This document shows positions 1-10,836 of a stretch of DNA of 64,000 nucleotides, in pieces. A model generated the notes under the pieces. It was not told the origin of the DNA, did not search any database, and saw nothing but the letters and a program-made list of their open reading frames with translations. Every line of letters begins with the position of its first letter. The stretch's first letter is position 1. The position numbers and the translations under genes were made by a program. The stretch comes from Callorhinus ursinus. Lineage: Eukaryota; Chordata; Mammalia; Carnivora; Otariidae. The stretch covers positions 672,489 to 736,488 of the forward strand of contig NW_020313278.1 in assembly GCF_003265705.1 (NCBI RefSeq). The letters are read 5' to 3'.

Positions 1-99
1 CACTGGGAATTCACTACAAGTCCCCGGCCAGTCCCCTTTCCGTCACATCCAAATGCCCTCTGTGATATCTCTATTCTATTTTGTGAGCAGGAAGTGTGG

Positions 100-230
100 A
101 AAGCACAGACCTAAGAAATAAGGTACACACATTCTAGTCTGGCTCCAGGCAAATTCATCCCCATCTCTGAGCCTCAGTTTCCTCCTCTGTACAATGGGTG
201 GCCGATCTCTAAGGGCCTTTCCTGCTCAGA
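100..230 (+). mobile_element. MIR fragment
   Basis: GAGCCTCAGTTTCCTCCTCT followed by GTACAATGGG is the conserved MIR core, in a dispersed ancient tRNA-derived SINE. Confidence 0.75.
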
Positions 231-635
231 CTGCTAGCACCCGAAGAGCTTCATGCTCCATTGCCCTCATTTCCCTTCTCAAAGATGATTTTCTGGAAGG
301 AGCTCCATCCTGGGCCACAGCCAGCCCCTGGAAAACATTCTCAGCATCCCCTGCAAGACACCTGCGGCCCCAAGCAGCCCTGTAGGAGAACCGTGGGACT
401 ATGAAAAATGCAAAGGGAGCTAATGTGAGAAAGGCCTTGCCAGCGTGCTAACGGTTTTCTTCACAAGTGTCACAATGAAGCTACTTGAGAATCAGCTTGC
501 AAAGCACCTGGCTGTTAATATCCCTCTCACACCCCTCCTTAACCAGGAACAACGCAGCTCCTCCCGAATGCCCAGTACCAGGGCCTAACCCCCAGTGGGT
601 GCTGTGAATGTTTGTTTCCCCTGATCGTCTTGGGC

Positions 636-815
636 CAGGGCTTGGCAAACTTTTTCTGAAAAGGACCCGATGGTAAATATTTTTGGCTTTGCAAGCTGTA
701 TGGTCTCTGCCACAACTATTCAGCTTGGCCACTGTAGCATAAGGACAGCCATAGACGAAGCATAGCTGAGGGGTTATCGCTGTGTGCCAATAAAACTTTA
801 TTTATGCACAGTGAA
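636..815 (+). mobile_element. hAT-type DNA transposon remnant
   Basis: GGCAAACTTTTTCTGAAAAG, GGTAAATATTTTTGGCTTTG and CCAATAAAACTTTATTTATG mark a common ancient nonautonomous element. A second copy is at 11504-11700. Confidence 0.75.
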
Positions 816-888
816 ATTTGAATTTCGTTGTCATTTTCATGTGAAAGAAAATATTATTTTTTTTCTACCATTTAAAAGCTAAAACCCA

Positions 889-1099
889 GGGCGCCTGGGT
901 GGCTCAAATCGTTGAGTGTCTGCCTTCAGCTTGGGTCATGATCCCAGGGTGCTGGGATCGAGCCCCGCATCGGGCCCCCTGTGCAGCGGGAAGCCTGCTT
1001 CTCCCTCTCCCACTCCCCCTGCTTGTGTTCCGTCTCTTGCTGTGTCTCTGTCTGTCGAATAAATAAAATCTTTAAAAATAATATTAATAATAATAAAAA
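889..1099 (+). mobile_element. SINEC (tRNA-Lys-derived SINE)
   Basis: Starts GGGCGCCTGGGTGGCTCA, has a B-box-like GGGATCGAGCCCC, a pyrimidine-rich body and ends AATAAATAAAATCTTT plus an A/T-rich tail. Together with the opposite-facing copy at 1180-1374 it forms a possible hairpin. Confidence 0.95.
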
Positions 1100-1179
1100 T
1101 CAGCCCATTTTGGTTGATGGAATGTTTCCATCTCTTTAACCTGCCTTTCTTTGACAAACTATTTCCTCCTATGTTTATT

Positions 1180-1374
1180 TTTTTTAAAGATTTTATTCAT
1201 TTATTTGAGACAGAGAGAATGAGAGAGAGAGAGCACATGAGAGGGGGGAGGGTCAGAGGGAGAAGCAGACTCCCCGCTGAGCGGGGAGCCCGATGCGGGA
1301 CTCCATCCAGGGACTCCAGGATCATGACCTGAGCCGAAGGCAGTCGCTTAACCAACTGAGCCACCCAGGCGCCC
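1180..1374 (-). mobile_element. SINEC, minus strand
   Basis: Opens with T-run and AAAGATTTTATT and closes with CTGAGCCACCCAGGCGCCC. A perfect 16-bp target-site duplication TCCTCCTATGTTTATT lies at 1164-1179 and 1375-1390, which fixes the ends. Confidence 0.97.
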
Positions 1375-2357
1375 TCCTCCTATGTTTATTGACCATTTTA
1401 TTTCTTTGGGCGGGTTTTGGGCAGGAAGGAGGATTATCTACATGACTTAGGTTTTAAGGAAAAATTGCTGGATTTATAACCCAGGCCTCATAAAGTTCTG
1501 CAAGCAAGGTGGCAGGATTAACCTACCAAAAAAGATTGGCAAAGCTCTCTCAACTCAATTTCAGCAGAACCTTGGATCAATTATATTTTCTGTCTGTTCC
1601 TTTGAATGATTCTTATTTATTGTTTCTTTTTGGTCCCTATTGTCATAGACCACACTAGAGGGCAGGTAGTTTTTTTTTTTTTGGCTATTTTTTTTATTTG
1701 CGTCTTTGTTCTTTATTTGTCTTAATTCCTTAATTACTAGGATGACAGTCCTTGCCTAACCAGAGATAGAGCAGCCTGGATTCCTGGAAAGCAGAAAGGA
1801 GGGATCTCAGGTTTCTGCAAGATACTAACAAACTAAAGAAATAATGACTGATCAGGATGAATAGGGAAAACCAAGCTGTGTTCTTTTGTGGCCTTTGAGG
1901 GTCTGGAATTTCCATTCATTATGAGCTCTTGGTGATCACATGTTCTGATGGGCAGTTTCTGTGTCTTTGACTCTACCACTGAATGAACGCATCCTCTTTC
2001 CAAATACCTTTGGAAAGCTGCTGGGCTATCAGTCATTCATCCTTTAATATTAATTAGCTTTCATATTGCATTTTAATTTTTATAAAATCACCTTCATCAC
2101 ATCTACGGTCTCATTTACACCCATGAAGGAGGTACTATCACTGTTGTCTTCATTTGCTGTTAAGGAAACTGAGGATCGGGTAGGTGGAGTGACCTGCCCT
2201 AGATCATGCAGGCGGAACCATGGACTCTCAGTCCAGTGCTCTTTGCATTGCCTCCAGGGTGCACGAGCCATTTCTCTTGCTCTGGCGGGGCAGGAGGTTT
2301 GTTAAGTGAATGGCAGCTGGGAGGGCTGAGCGAGAGGGCCCTGAACGCCTGCCCTGC

Positions 2358-2359
<2 letters not shown>

Positions 2360-2395
<36 letters not shown>

Positions 2396-2503
2396 NNNNN
2401 NNNNNNNNNNNNNNNNNNNNNNNNNNNNNNNNNNNNNNNNNNNNNNNNNNNNNNNNNNNNNNNNNNNNNNNNNNNNNNNNNNNNNNNNNNNNNNNGGGGG
2501 GGG
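2360..2503. other. Assembly gap (100 N) bounded by poly-G
   Basis: Thirty-six consecutive G run into 100 N (2396-2495), which are followed by eight more G. A gap of exactly 100 N is a scaffolder placeholder of unknown true length. The G runs could be a real G-tract next to the CpG island or dark-cycle poly-G read ends. Any open frame read through it, giving poly-glycine, is meaningless. Confidence 0.95.
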
Positions 2504-2884
2504 CGGAGAGGGTCAGGGCATCATACGGACTCTGATTCCGGATCTAGGGTTCCAGAGCCAGGGCACGGGGTGCAGATGGGGCAGCTACACTCACCCGCAG
2601 GCCCCAGGACCCAGGAAAGAGGACAGGAGGTAATTAAGGTCTAGGTGAAATCAACCTATAGAGCCGCCCCCTTTTAGAGACGCGCTCTCCACCCGGCCAT
2701 CAGATAGGCTCCCCTCCGGCCTGACGAGGGTCTTCAGCCTCCTCCTTCACAGCCCCAACCCTCGCCCCCGGCCCTCGCGGTCCCTCCTCCGGGCCCCCGG
2801 CTCCTCCGCCCCCGGAGGCCGGACTCTGCCCCCGCCCTGCCTTCCCCCTCCCACCGGGGGCGGTGGCCCGTGGCGGGCGCGCTC

Positions 2885-2930
2885 ATTGGCTGCGGCGCGA
2901 GTGAGGGCCGGGGCCGGCAGCGCTGATTGG
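2885..2930 (-). promoter_or_regulatory. Pair of inverted CCAAT (NF-Y) boxes
   Basis: Two ATTGG pentamers (2885-2889 and 2926-2930) lie in similar contexts (CTCATTGGCTGC and CTGATTGGCCGG), about four helical turns apart, just upstream of the probable start of exon 1. CCAAT-box pairs in GC-rich promoters usually bind NF-Y. Binding is inferred, not shown. Confidence 0.6.
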
Positions 2931-2944
2931 CCGGCTCGGCTCGG

Positions 2945-3076
2945 TGGAGCTAGGAAACCCCGCGAGTCGCTGGGGGAAGTGGGGCAGAGACTGGACGCAC
3001 CCGGAGCTCAGAGCGCAGGAACCTCAAGTCGGAGCCCGGCAAATCGGAGTCTGCAGACCGGAGCCTGGGCCTGTAG
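2945..3076 (+). other. ABAT: Probable ABAT exon 1 (5' untranslated)
   Basis: The GC-rich segment ends with CTGTAG followed by a strong donor GTAAGG at 3077. It contains no ATG, so it would be wholly untranslated and would not add upstream start codons to the leader. The 5' end is set loosely just downstream of the second CCAAT box; the true start may lie some tens of bases either way. Joining it to the coding exon at 47957 is inferred from same-strand order and the general structure of mammalian ABAT, which has a noncoding first exon and a very long first intron. Confidence 0.55.
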
Positions 3077-3129
3077 GTAAGGGCCCGGCGTCGGGTCGCG
3101 TGGGGGCGGGCCCTTCCACGCGAGATGGA

Positions 3130-4620
3130 GTCCTTTGACCATGCACCCAGGGAGCAAAAACGGGGCATCTTTCCCAGAATCGGGGCCCTCATCCTCTCGA
3201 GACGCGGGTCCCCTCCCCCAAAAAGAGAGGGTCTCTCACCTCCCAGAGAGCAAAACAGCCTCCTTTTCCCATCAGAAATGGGCTCTTCCTCCTAGCCCCG
3301 GGCTCTGGAGATGGGATCTCCCCTCCCTAACTTACCCATTGGGATGGAATGTACCCTCCCAAAGTGGGGTCTAACCTCCGCAGGTATCTAGCCCCCCCCC
3401 CCGATCTCTTCGGAGACGGATGCACCTTCCGCCTCCCTCAGAAACTAAGTTTGGATCTCTTCTCCCACCCTCGCTTCAGAATGATGAGGGTCTTAGTTGT
3501 AGATAGGTCATTCTCTCTCCAGGGAAAATGAAGGCCCCCAGATGTCCTGGGAAATAAGCCCCTCCTTAAGGCAGGGAAGTCTCGGGGCAGAGACTCACCA
3601 TGTCACCCTCAAACCCAATAGGGACCTCCTTGCGTACCCCACCTCAGCACCTGGACTCTAGGATTTGCCTTCAGATATGGATGATTCCCTCCCCCTCCCC
3701 CACCCCACCAAGACCCTCTTTCCACCCCTTACAGAGAAATGGTTGCCTCAGACACCACCACAGTAAAGCATTTGGGGGAAGGTACCCTCTTCCTCCAACA
3801 GATGTGAGGCAAGGGCTTTCATACTCAGCAATAGGACTGGGGTCTGGCCACCCATCTGAACCAAGTCGCCCACCTCACTCTGCCTCTCTCTAACCCTTTC
3901 AAGCCAACAGCCTCTCACTAACACCCTACACCCACTCTCCCCGCCTCTCCCAAATCCCATCCTTCCCCGACTGTACTCCCACACCTCACTGCTCCACCTA
4001 ATCCCATCCCACCTTTCCTCTCCCACCCTGGCCAGAGATGAGACCAGATGAGGTTTAATAAGAATAAAGCCCTTAAAGCCAGGATCCTGAGCCTAGGGAC
4101 AGGCCCTTCTACTGCCCTCTGAACTCTGACAGCAGAGATGGCCTCTGAGGCAGCAGGACCACCAGGGACACCCCCCATCCCCCACACAAAGGGCTGGTGT
4201 TCAGGATGTTCTCCCCTGAGGCAGCCCAACCTCTCCCCTGGAGAAGGGAGTGTCAGATGCAGAGAGGAGGGCCCCAACTTGCTCCCTGGGGCTGTCCCCT
4301 TACCTCCAGCTCCTGTGGGCACTGCTCAGTGGAATTCCCTGAGCACTTGGCCAGAGAAGGTAGATGCTGCAGGAACCATCCATTGGGCTGGAGACAGCGT
4401 TGGCTTTGCTGGGCTAAGGGTCAGGATGTTGGTGACTTGAGGAGGCCTGGGAACAGCTCTTCCCTGGCAGGCAAGGGTGGAGGACAGGAAAGAGAAAGGC
4501 AAGGAGCTTTGCCTTGCTTTTTAGAGCTGCACCCGGGGCATGGGGTATGGAGAAATGTGTGTCCTGGATGCCCAAAGAGATGAGCCCCAGGGAGAGGTAA
4601 GTCGGGAGTTCTAGGCTTCT
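3130..4620. other. GC-rich start of intron 1, no gene recognised
   Basis: Pyrimidine-rich and C-rich sequence downstream of the CpG island. Several overlapping short frames occur on both strands, as expected where stop codons are rare in GC-rich DNA. None resembles a known protein. Confidence 0.4.
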
Positions 4621-5419
4621 AGATTAAAGATCCTGCCCCTTCATTTGACAGTTGAGCAAACAGAGACACAAGGAGGGGAAGACACTTGCTCAAGGTCATC
4701 CAGCTAGTGGGTGGCAAACCTGGTCACAGTCTCTGCAGGGATTATGGGGTGCTTGCATCTGGGACAGGAGCTCCAGTGCTCACATTTACAGCCGGGACTG
4801 ACCTCTCCACTTGCTAGCAGAGGTGCAGAGGCCCTGAGAATGTAATGCAGCTAGGAAGGGGCAGAGCTGAAACGCAGCACTGCACCCGCCCCCCCAAACA
4901 GGCCAACAGGCCACGTTGTGGAATCCACTCCTGGGGGGCCACACTTAACCACTCACCCCATGGGAGCTTTTTGCTGTGCCTACCACCACACTGACACTTG
5001 CCAAAAACCAAATCAGTCAAGGATGGCAAACGAGATGGGGTGCAATGTACTGGTGCCCGAGACCGCCGCAGGAGCCTCAGTTGCATAGCTGGGTTTGCTC
5101 CAGGAACTTTGGACAGGCCCCTTCCCTCCTGTCTCTCCAGCAATCTCGTATCCCTGCTTAGAGCATGGCTTCTGTTCCTGAGGCACTGAATGGGGCCAGA
5201 GCTGAAACTAGCTGCAGGGCTCCAGAACCATCCAGTGGGACAACAGCGACCAGGTCCCTGCAGATGGGAGGATCTTGAGGCGGGGGCTCCCCCCCGCCTC
5301 CAGCTAAAGGGTTGGCTGTCATGTTCCGATTTAGAGCAGGGAGCCAAGTCCAAGCTGCCAAGGCAAAAGTTCCAGAGCATGAGGGGGAACTGGAGTGCAT
5401 AGAGGTCAAGAGATCAGTC

Positions 5420-5585
5420 CCTGGACCCCTCTTATCTGGGTCTAGAGCCCAGATCTGCTACTTGCTGTGTGATCTTGAGGAGTTTATTAACCTTATCCAC
5501 ATAAAACGAGTTAATCCTCGTAAAGTGCTTAGCTATTACAACCAATGGGTGGAAGCAATGATTGTGATTTCAAGTGCAAAGTCAT
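5420..5585 (+). mobile_element. MIR fragment
   Basis: TGCTACTTGCTGTGTGATCT and GTAAAGTGCTTAGCTATT match the MIR core and 3' part. Confidence 0.75.
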
Positions 5586-5746
5586 AAAACCTTTGTGCTT
5601 TTAGGACCACAGACCGTAAAGTCAGATGGAGCCAAGAGTGAATGGCTGGGGGGGTTTGGGCAGGTCATTCCCTCTCTGAGGCTCACTTCCCTCATCTTTG
5701 AATGAGGTTCGTTGCATCAGATAAGAGACAGCCGCAGAGCAGGCCT

Positions 5747-5961
5747 TCTATCCTCGGCAGTGTTGACATTGGGGGCGGAATAATTTTCTGTCTCGGGGGC
5801 CGTCCTGTGCACTGAGGGTGTTTAGCTCTGTTCTGGCCCTTCTCCCTACTAGATGCCAGTACAGGCCTCTCTAGTTATGCCAACTAAACTGTCTCCAAGC
5901 ATTGGCAGACGTCCCCTGGGGGGCAGAATGACACCCACCCCTCCCACTGAGAACTGCTGGC
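5747..5961 (-). mobile_element. hAT-type (MER-class) remnant
   Basis: The reverse complement starts CCAGCAGTTCTCAGTGGGAG and contains the CCCCAGGGGACGTCTGCCAA block of a common 'CAGTGGTTCTCAAC' element. Copies of the same family occur at 8275-8463 and 56852-57012. Confidence 0.7.
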
Positions 5962-6659
5962 CTAACGCACATGTCTTGCACATCCTTGATCCTTCTTCTC
6001 CTTCCTCGGGCTCCTTGTTCTGCCTTCTGCATGATGGAGGGGGTGGTGTCCAGCCGCTGAGCCTCTCAGTGTTAACAATGATCTCAATCCTTCACATAAA
6101 ACAGGACTTTGCCACCTCCAGAGCACCTTCATGTGCATTGATCTGGGCCTCCCATTTTACAGATGAGCAAACTAAGGCTCGCAGAGGTTAAATGGCTTGC
6201 CTTCCCCTTCCCTGCTAGAGGTCAAACAAATGTTCATGCCAGCAACAGTTTCAGAAATAACCTGGTTCTGGAGCCTTCTTCAGAAGGTCATCTGGCCGTC
6301 TCTTCCAGAACTCACACTGCCCTCCCACCTCTAGGACTCTCCTCTAGCTGTGTTCACTCGTGCATGCAGCTCAGCGAACACAGGAATGTCTGCGGCAGAA
6401 CTTTGCAGCACCAGCACGGGGAGGGGCTACATCACATGTGTTCACACAGGGAAATGAGCAGTCTTTTTAGAAAAATGAGGGAGAGATACATTCCTGACCT
6501 GGAAAGTTCCCCGAGATATTTAGTGAAAACAATAAAGTAGCAGAATTAATATATATAGTATATTTAAAAAAAGATATATGTGAATGCATATGGGAATGAT
6601 TAGCTAGGCAAGCAAGGGGTATGAAAGGGACCTATGTATATATAAGAATATATTCATGG

Positions 6660-6842
6660 TAGGGGTACCTGGATGGCTCAGTCGGTTAAGCATCTGCCAT
6701 CAGCTCTGGTCATGATCCCAGGGTCCTGGGATCAAGCCCCGCATCAGGCTCCCTGTTCCTCCCTCTCCTCCCTGCTCATGCTTTTGTGCGTGCGCGCGCT
6801 CTCTCTCTCTCTCAAATAAATAAATAAAATCTTCCAAAAAAT
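6660..6842 (+). mobile_element. SINEC
   Basis: Head GGGGTACCTGGATGGCTCAG, CT-rich body and AAATAAATAAAATCTT tail. Target-site duplication AGAATATATTCATGG at 6645-6659 and about 6843-6857. Confidence 0.95.
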
Positions 6843-7504
6843 AGAATATATTCATGGGGGAAGAAGAGGAGGAGGAATCCTCTAGCCAGCTTCCTGTGCA
6901 TTACAGATGAGCAAAGCACAGCACACACAGGTTGACAGACTTGCTCTGGGTCACCCTGCCGAGAGGTACAGCCATGGGACTCCAGCCCACAAGAGGAGCC
7001 CTGCCGCTGTCTCCAGTGTCAGCGTGCTGGGTGCAGGCGAGGTCTGAGGACCGCACACTCCTGCCTGGACCCGTCCCTCTCTCTGGGGAAATGCACATGC
7101 CAGCAATTCTGGTGGCTGAGACTTGGGCCTCTGCATTTGTGAGAGTTTGGGAGCCATGAGAGAGGAATCTGAGGCTTCCCCGCCCCAGGCTGAACTTCTG
7201 CCCTGGCTTTGGGGAACTCCTTAAGCATTCCAATGGGCTCTGGGGTCAGAGTGCCTACAGCTGAACTGGGCTCCTACCAGCGTGCTGGCCTCATGCCGTG
7301 ACCACTCTACCTCTCAGCATCTCATTTCCCTGTCTTTGGAAAGGGGTTAATAGTAGAAAGCAAAAAGAGTAGTGGGAAGAGGGGCAGTAATAGGACCTGC
7401 TCATTACTGAGCAGGATTACTGAGAGGATTAACCAAAAACTGTTCCAACACCTGGCCTTCTCTGCTTCTATGAACACGTACATACAAGTTTTGGTTTAAA
7501 GACA

Positions 7505-8225
7505 ATTTTGGTTTCTGTTCTTTTGGCGATATGCCCAGGCGTGAACCACTCAGGTCACATGATCAGTCACATGGTAATTCTTTGTTTAACCTTTTGAGGA
7601 ACTGCCAAATGACACCATTGTACATTCCCACCAGCAAGGAACGTGTGAAGGTTCCAATTTTCCACATCCTTACCAATGCTTGTTATTTTCCAATTATCAT
7701 TATTTTTACTATTACCACCATTCCAGCAGGTGTGAAGTGGTATCTCATTGTGTTTTTGATTTGCAGTTCCCTAGTGACTAGTATTGTTGAGCATCTTCTC
7801 GTGTGCTTGTTGGCCATTTGTATATTTTCTTTGGAGAAACATCTATATAAGTCCCTTGCTCATTTTTCAGTTGGGTTGTCTTTTCGTGATTGAGGTTTTG
7901 GGTTTTTTTAAATTCTATTTATTTATTTATTTATTTAGAGAGAGATAGCGCAAGTTGGGGCAGAGGGAGAAGGAGAGGATCCCAAGCAGGCTCCACCTTC
8001 AGTGCAGAGCCCTATCTGGGGCTCGATCCCACAACCCTGAGATCATGACCTGAGCTGAAATCAAGAGTCAGACACTCAATTGACTGAGCCGCCCAGGCTC
8101 CCCTTTTGGTTGAGTTTTAAGAGCTCTTTATATACATGAATGTATGTTTGTGTTGCCATTTCCTCTTGCATATAAACATTTGCTCAGCTCTTGTAGGTCA
8201 GGCAATCTTGTGACCTTAGGAGATC
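7505..8225 (-). mobile_element. Old L1 ORF2 3' remnant
   Basis: The reverse complement matches the familiar end of mammalian L1 ORF2 (for example GAGATACCACTTCACACC around 7730). It is split by the SINE at 7903-8103 and carries frameshifts and stops; no function. Confidence 0.88.
7903..8103 (-). mobile_element. Older SINEC copy, minus strand, inside an L1
   Basis: Reads TTTATTTATTTAGAGAGAG through to TGACTGAGCCGCCCAGGC. It is more divergent than most copies here. It splits the L1 remnant (7505-7902 and 8104-8225), with a probable short duplication TTGAG(G)TTTT at the joints. Confidence 0.9.
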
Positions 8226-8274
8226 AAGGTGACTACAATTCAGTTACTTCCCACAAGGGGCTCCCAATCTAGAG

Positions 8275-8463
8275 CAAAGTTTCTCAACTTCAACACTGTT
8301 AACTTTGGGGGGCTGTCCTGTGCATGTTTAACATCATCCCTGGCCCCTACCCCACCAAAGGCCAGTAGCACACTTCCCCCCATGTTGAGACAACCAAAAA
8401 CGTCTCCAGACATCACCACATGTCCCATGGGGGCAAACTTGTCACTGGTAGAGAATCACTGGT
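8275..8463 (-). mobile_element. hAT-type (MER-class) remnant
   Basis: Ends GGTAGAGAATCACTGG and begins AAGTTTCTCAACTTC, which form imperfect terminal inverted repeats. The interior CCAAAAACGTCTCCAGACAT matches the family. Confidence 0.78.
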
Positions 8464-8550
8464 TTAGAGGCTAAGACAGATGTGTATATCTACAATTTCA
8501 GTCCTCTCTTGTGCCTAAAAGGGTTCATGGTAGACATTCAGGACATACTT

Positions 8551-8680
8551 GTTGGATGTTGGGTGGGTGAGTGGATGGGCGGATGGATAGATGGATGGAT
8601 GCATGGACACAACCACTTTTTTGGTTGGACAAATTGATGGATGAGTGTGTGAATGGATGGATGAATAGATGAATGCCATT
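8551..8680 (+). repeat. (GGAT)n/(GATG)n imperfect microsatellite
   Basis: Variants of TGGATGGA tandemly repeated over about 120 bp, with interruptions, following a GTTGGATGTTGGGTGGGTGA start. Confidence 0.9.
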
Positions 8681-8771
8681 TTAAGGCCCAGACATGTGCC
8701 TGAAATTCTACTATGGGAAAACAAAACACTGTTCGTCAACCTAGAATATTCTACCCTTTCTCTCCCCCTAG

Positions 8772-8916
8772 CACAGTGGTTCTCACACTTGAGCATAAGA
8801 AGCCCTGGAGGGCTTGTTAACACACAGATTGGTGGGCCCCACCACCAGACTTCAGTAGAGTCACTGGCCTGGCAGAATACTCCCAACCTGGTTTCTATCC
8901 ATGTTCTTTGAGAACC
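8772..8916 (+). mobile_element. MER5A-like element
   Basis: CACAGTGGTTCTCACACTTG start, AGGGCTTGTTAACACACAGA and GGTGGGCCCCACCACCAGAC are diagnostic of MER5A. It ends close to GTTCTTTGAGAACCCTGCAC. Confidence 0.85.
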
Positions 8917-9117
8917 CTGCACCAGAATCCTCCACCTTGCCAACCTGTCCTTTCTCAGAGGTCTATAGGCTTAACTACCAAGACCTCCCATTTAGGTAGT
9001 CACATTTATTGCCTTAGACTATTGGCAGCATGCTGGAAATCTGTCCCTTGGCCACACTGAGAATGTCTTCAAAGCTGGGACCCATTGTGTCCTAGCACCT
9101 TACTTCTGGAAATGTGG

Positions 9118-9462
9118 TACAATGCCCAGCAGCACTGCAGCATCTGGATACTCATTCGAAATGCAGACTATTGGGGGCGCTTGGGTGGTTCAGTCGATTA
9201 GGCAACCCACTCTTGGTTTCAGCTCAGGTCCTGGCCTCGGGATTAAGGATTAATCCCCTGACCGGGGATTAAGCCCTGAGTCGGGCTCTGCACTCAGTGG
9301 GTAGTCTACTTGAGATACTCTCTCCCTCTGCCCCTCCTCCTGCTCTCTCTCAAAAAATAAATAAATCTTTAAAAAAAAAAAAAGAAAAGAAATGCAGACT
9401 GTTGGACTCTACACAGGCCTACAGAATGCAAATCTATATTTTAACAATATCTCAGGTTGGCA
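9118..9462 (+). mobile_element. MER5-like element split by a SINE
   Basis: CCCAGCAGCACTGCAGCATC and GAAATGCAGACT precede the SINE at 9175-9388. The element resumes with CAGAATGCAAATCTATATTT after it. Confidence 0.65.
9175..9388 (+). mobile_element. SINEC inside a MER5-like element
   Basis: Head GGGGCGCTTGGGTGGTTCAG and A-rich tail. The flanks GAAATGCAGACTATTGG (9158-9174) and GAAATGCAGACTGTTGG (9389-9405) are the target-site duplication with one change. The body carries a local duplication around GGGATTAAG (about 9239-9272). Confidence 0.95.
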
Positions 9463-9933
9463 GTGGTGGGTGGAAGGTAGGATTCATGGTTACATTCAAG
9501 TTTGGAGACCTTGTCCTAGGACACCTGTATCACCCTCTCAACTCAGAGCTATGCCCTGCTTAGCTTTGCCAATGAATTACACTGACAGTGTTTGTTACAG
9601 TGTAAATGGTGTCTGGGCTGGAACATCATTTGGGCATTACTGGTCTTTCCTCTCTTTGCTTTATGTACTTTATCTCTTGGAATGTCTGAACTGAGGACCT
9701 GACCCATGGGAAAACAGAGGCCCAGAAGGGCAGTGCCTTGCTCAAGGGCGCAAGGTGACCATGAAGCAGAACGGAGATTGCCATCCATTCCCTCAAGGGA
9801 GCAGGACCCAGAGGGGTTGAAGTGCCGCTGTGGTGACGCATGACAGCATGGCGTGGGAGGGTGGTATTCGGATGCTGCTGGGCTTGCTCTTGCAAAGCGG
9901 AGAAAAGGGAGATTACTTAAAAGTAGTCCAAGC

Positions 9934-10126
9934 GGGGTACCTGGGTGGCTTAGTCAGTTAAGCTTCTGCCTTTGGCTCAGGTCATGATCTTGGGGTCCTG
10001 GGATTGAGCCCCATGGGCCCCCTGCTCAGCAGGGAGTCTGCTTCTCCCTCTGCCTCTGTCCCTCCCCCTGCTTGTGCACTCTTTCTCTCTCAGATAAATA
10101 GAATCTTTAAAAAAAAAAAAAAAAAA
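9934..10126 (+). mobile_element. SINEC
   Basis: GGGGTACCTGGGTGGCTTAG head, CT-rich body and an 18-A tail. No clear target duplication was found. Confidence 0.93.
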
Positions 10127-10623
10127 GGAGGGCAGGAACAAGAAGTTGAGTGGTATGGTTTCATTTTTTCAACAAGTATTTATTGGATACTCAGCAGATG
10201 CCAGACACTGGCATTGTGTAGAGTATTGAGCGAGGGGAACAGGGTCTTGCCCTTAGTGGCTTCTGTCTAGGTGAGCAGTCTCATCACCCAACGTTCGTTC
10301 ATTCATTAATGTGTCTGCTTGTTGCACAACTTCCGTGTGTCCTGTAGAGTACTAGGTGTGTGTGTGCGTGACGTGAGATAGAGACTCAGCTGCTACGCCA
10401 GAGGATCTTCTAGGCAAGCTGTGGGGAGATAGACCAGAACAGCTGCCATTCAGCGAGATGCATCCCGGGGAGGCTGGGAGTACATAGAGGTTGGAAGTCA
10501 GAGAAACCCTGGGGATGCTGGGGAAGAAATTGCAGGAGGAAAAGGCAGGAAAGATGTTCTTGACAGAGAGAACTTGAACGGAGGCTCAGAGACTTCACAG
10601 AAAACTGTTAAAAGAAAATCTTT

Positions 10624-10836
10624 GGGGGCACCTGGGTTGCTCAATCAGTTAAGCGTCTTGTCTGCCTTCGGCTCGGGTCATGATCCCAGGGTCCTGAGAT
10701 CGAGCCCCAAGTCAGGCTCTCTGCTCAGTGGGGAGCCTGTTTCTCCCTCTCCCTTTGCCTGCTGCTCCTGCTGCTTGTGCTCTCTCTCTCTCTGTCAAAT
10801 AAATAAAATCTTAAAAAAAAAAAAAAAGGAGAAGAA
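10624..10836 (+). mobile_element. SINEC
   Basis: GGGGCACCTGGGTTGCTCAA head, (CT)n body, AATAAATAAAATCTT and A-rich tail. The flanks share A-rich AAAATCTTT (about 10615-10623 and 10839-10847). Confidence 0.93.

Larger units (their letters stand above)
2690..3130 (+). promoter_or_regulatory. ABAT: CpG-island promoter of ABAT
   Basis: The stretch is very GC-rich and dense in CpG, unlike the surrounding DNA, and ends in a splice donor that fits an untranslated first exon. Visible elements are two inverted CCAAT boxes (ATTGG at 2885-2889 and 2926-2930, 41 bp apart, the usual NF-Y arrangement), GC boxes at 2830-2837, 2856-2863 and about 3102-3110, and no obvious TATA box. This is the typical layout of a broadly expressed TATA-less mammalian promoter. 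Assignment to ABAT is inferred because the next coding exon on the same strand is ABAT exon 2; no other gene is seen between them. The transcription start cannot be fixed from sequence alone, and activity in the opposite direction cannot be excluded. Confidence 0.75.

Noticed and set aside
2206..2633. Poly-glycine open frames
   Set aside because: Produced by reading through poly-G and 100 N.
1..2690. 3' end of a neighbouring gene such as METTL22
   Set aside because: Human synteny, as I recall it, places that gene upstream, but no exon-like or 3' UTR-like segment could be recognised; the region is repeats plus unassigned sequence.
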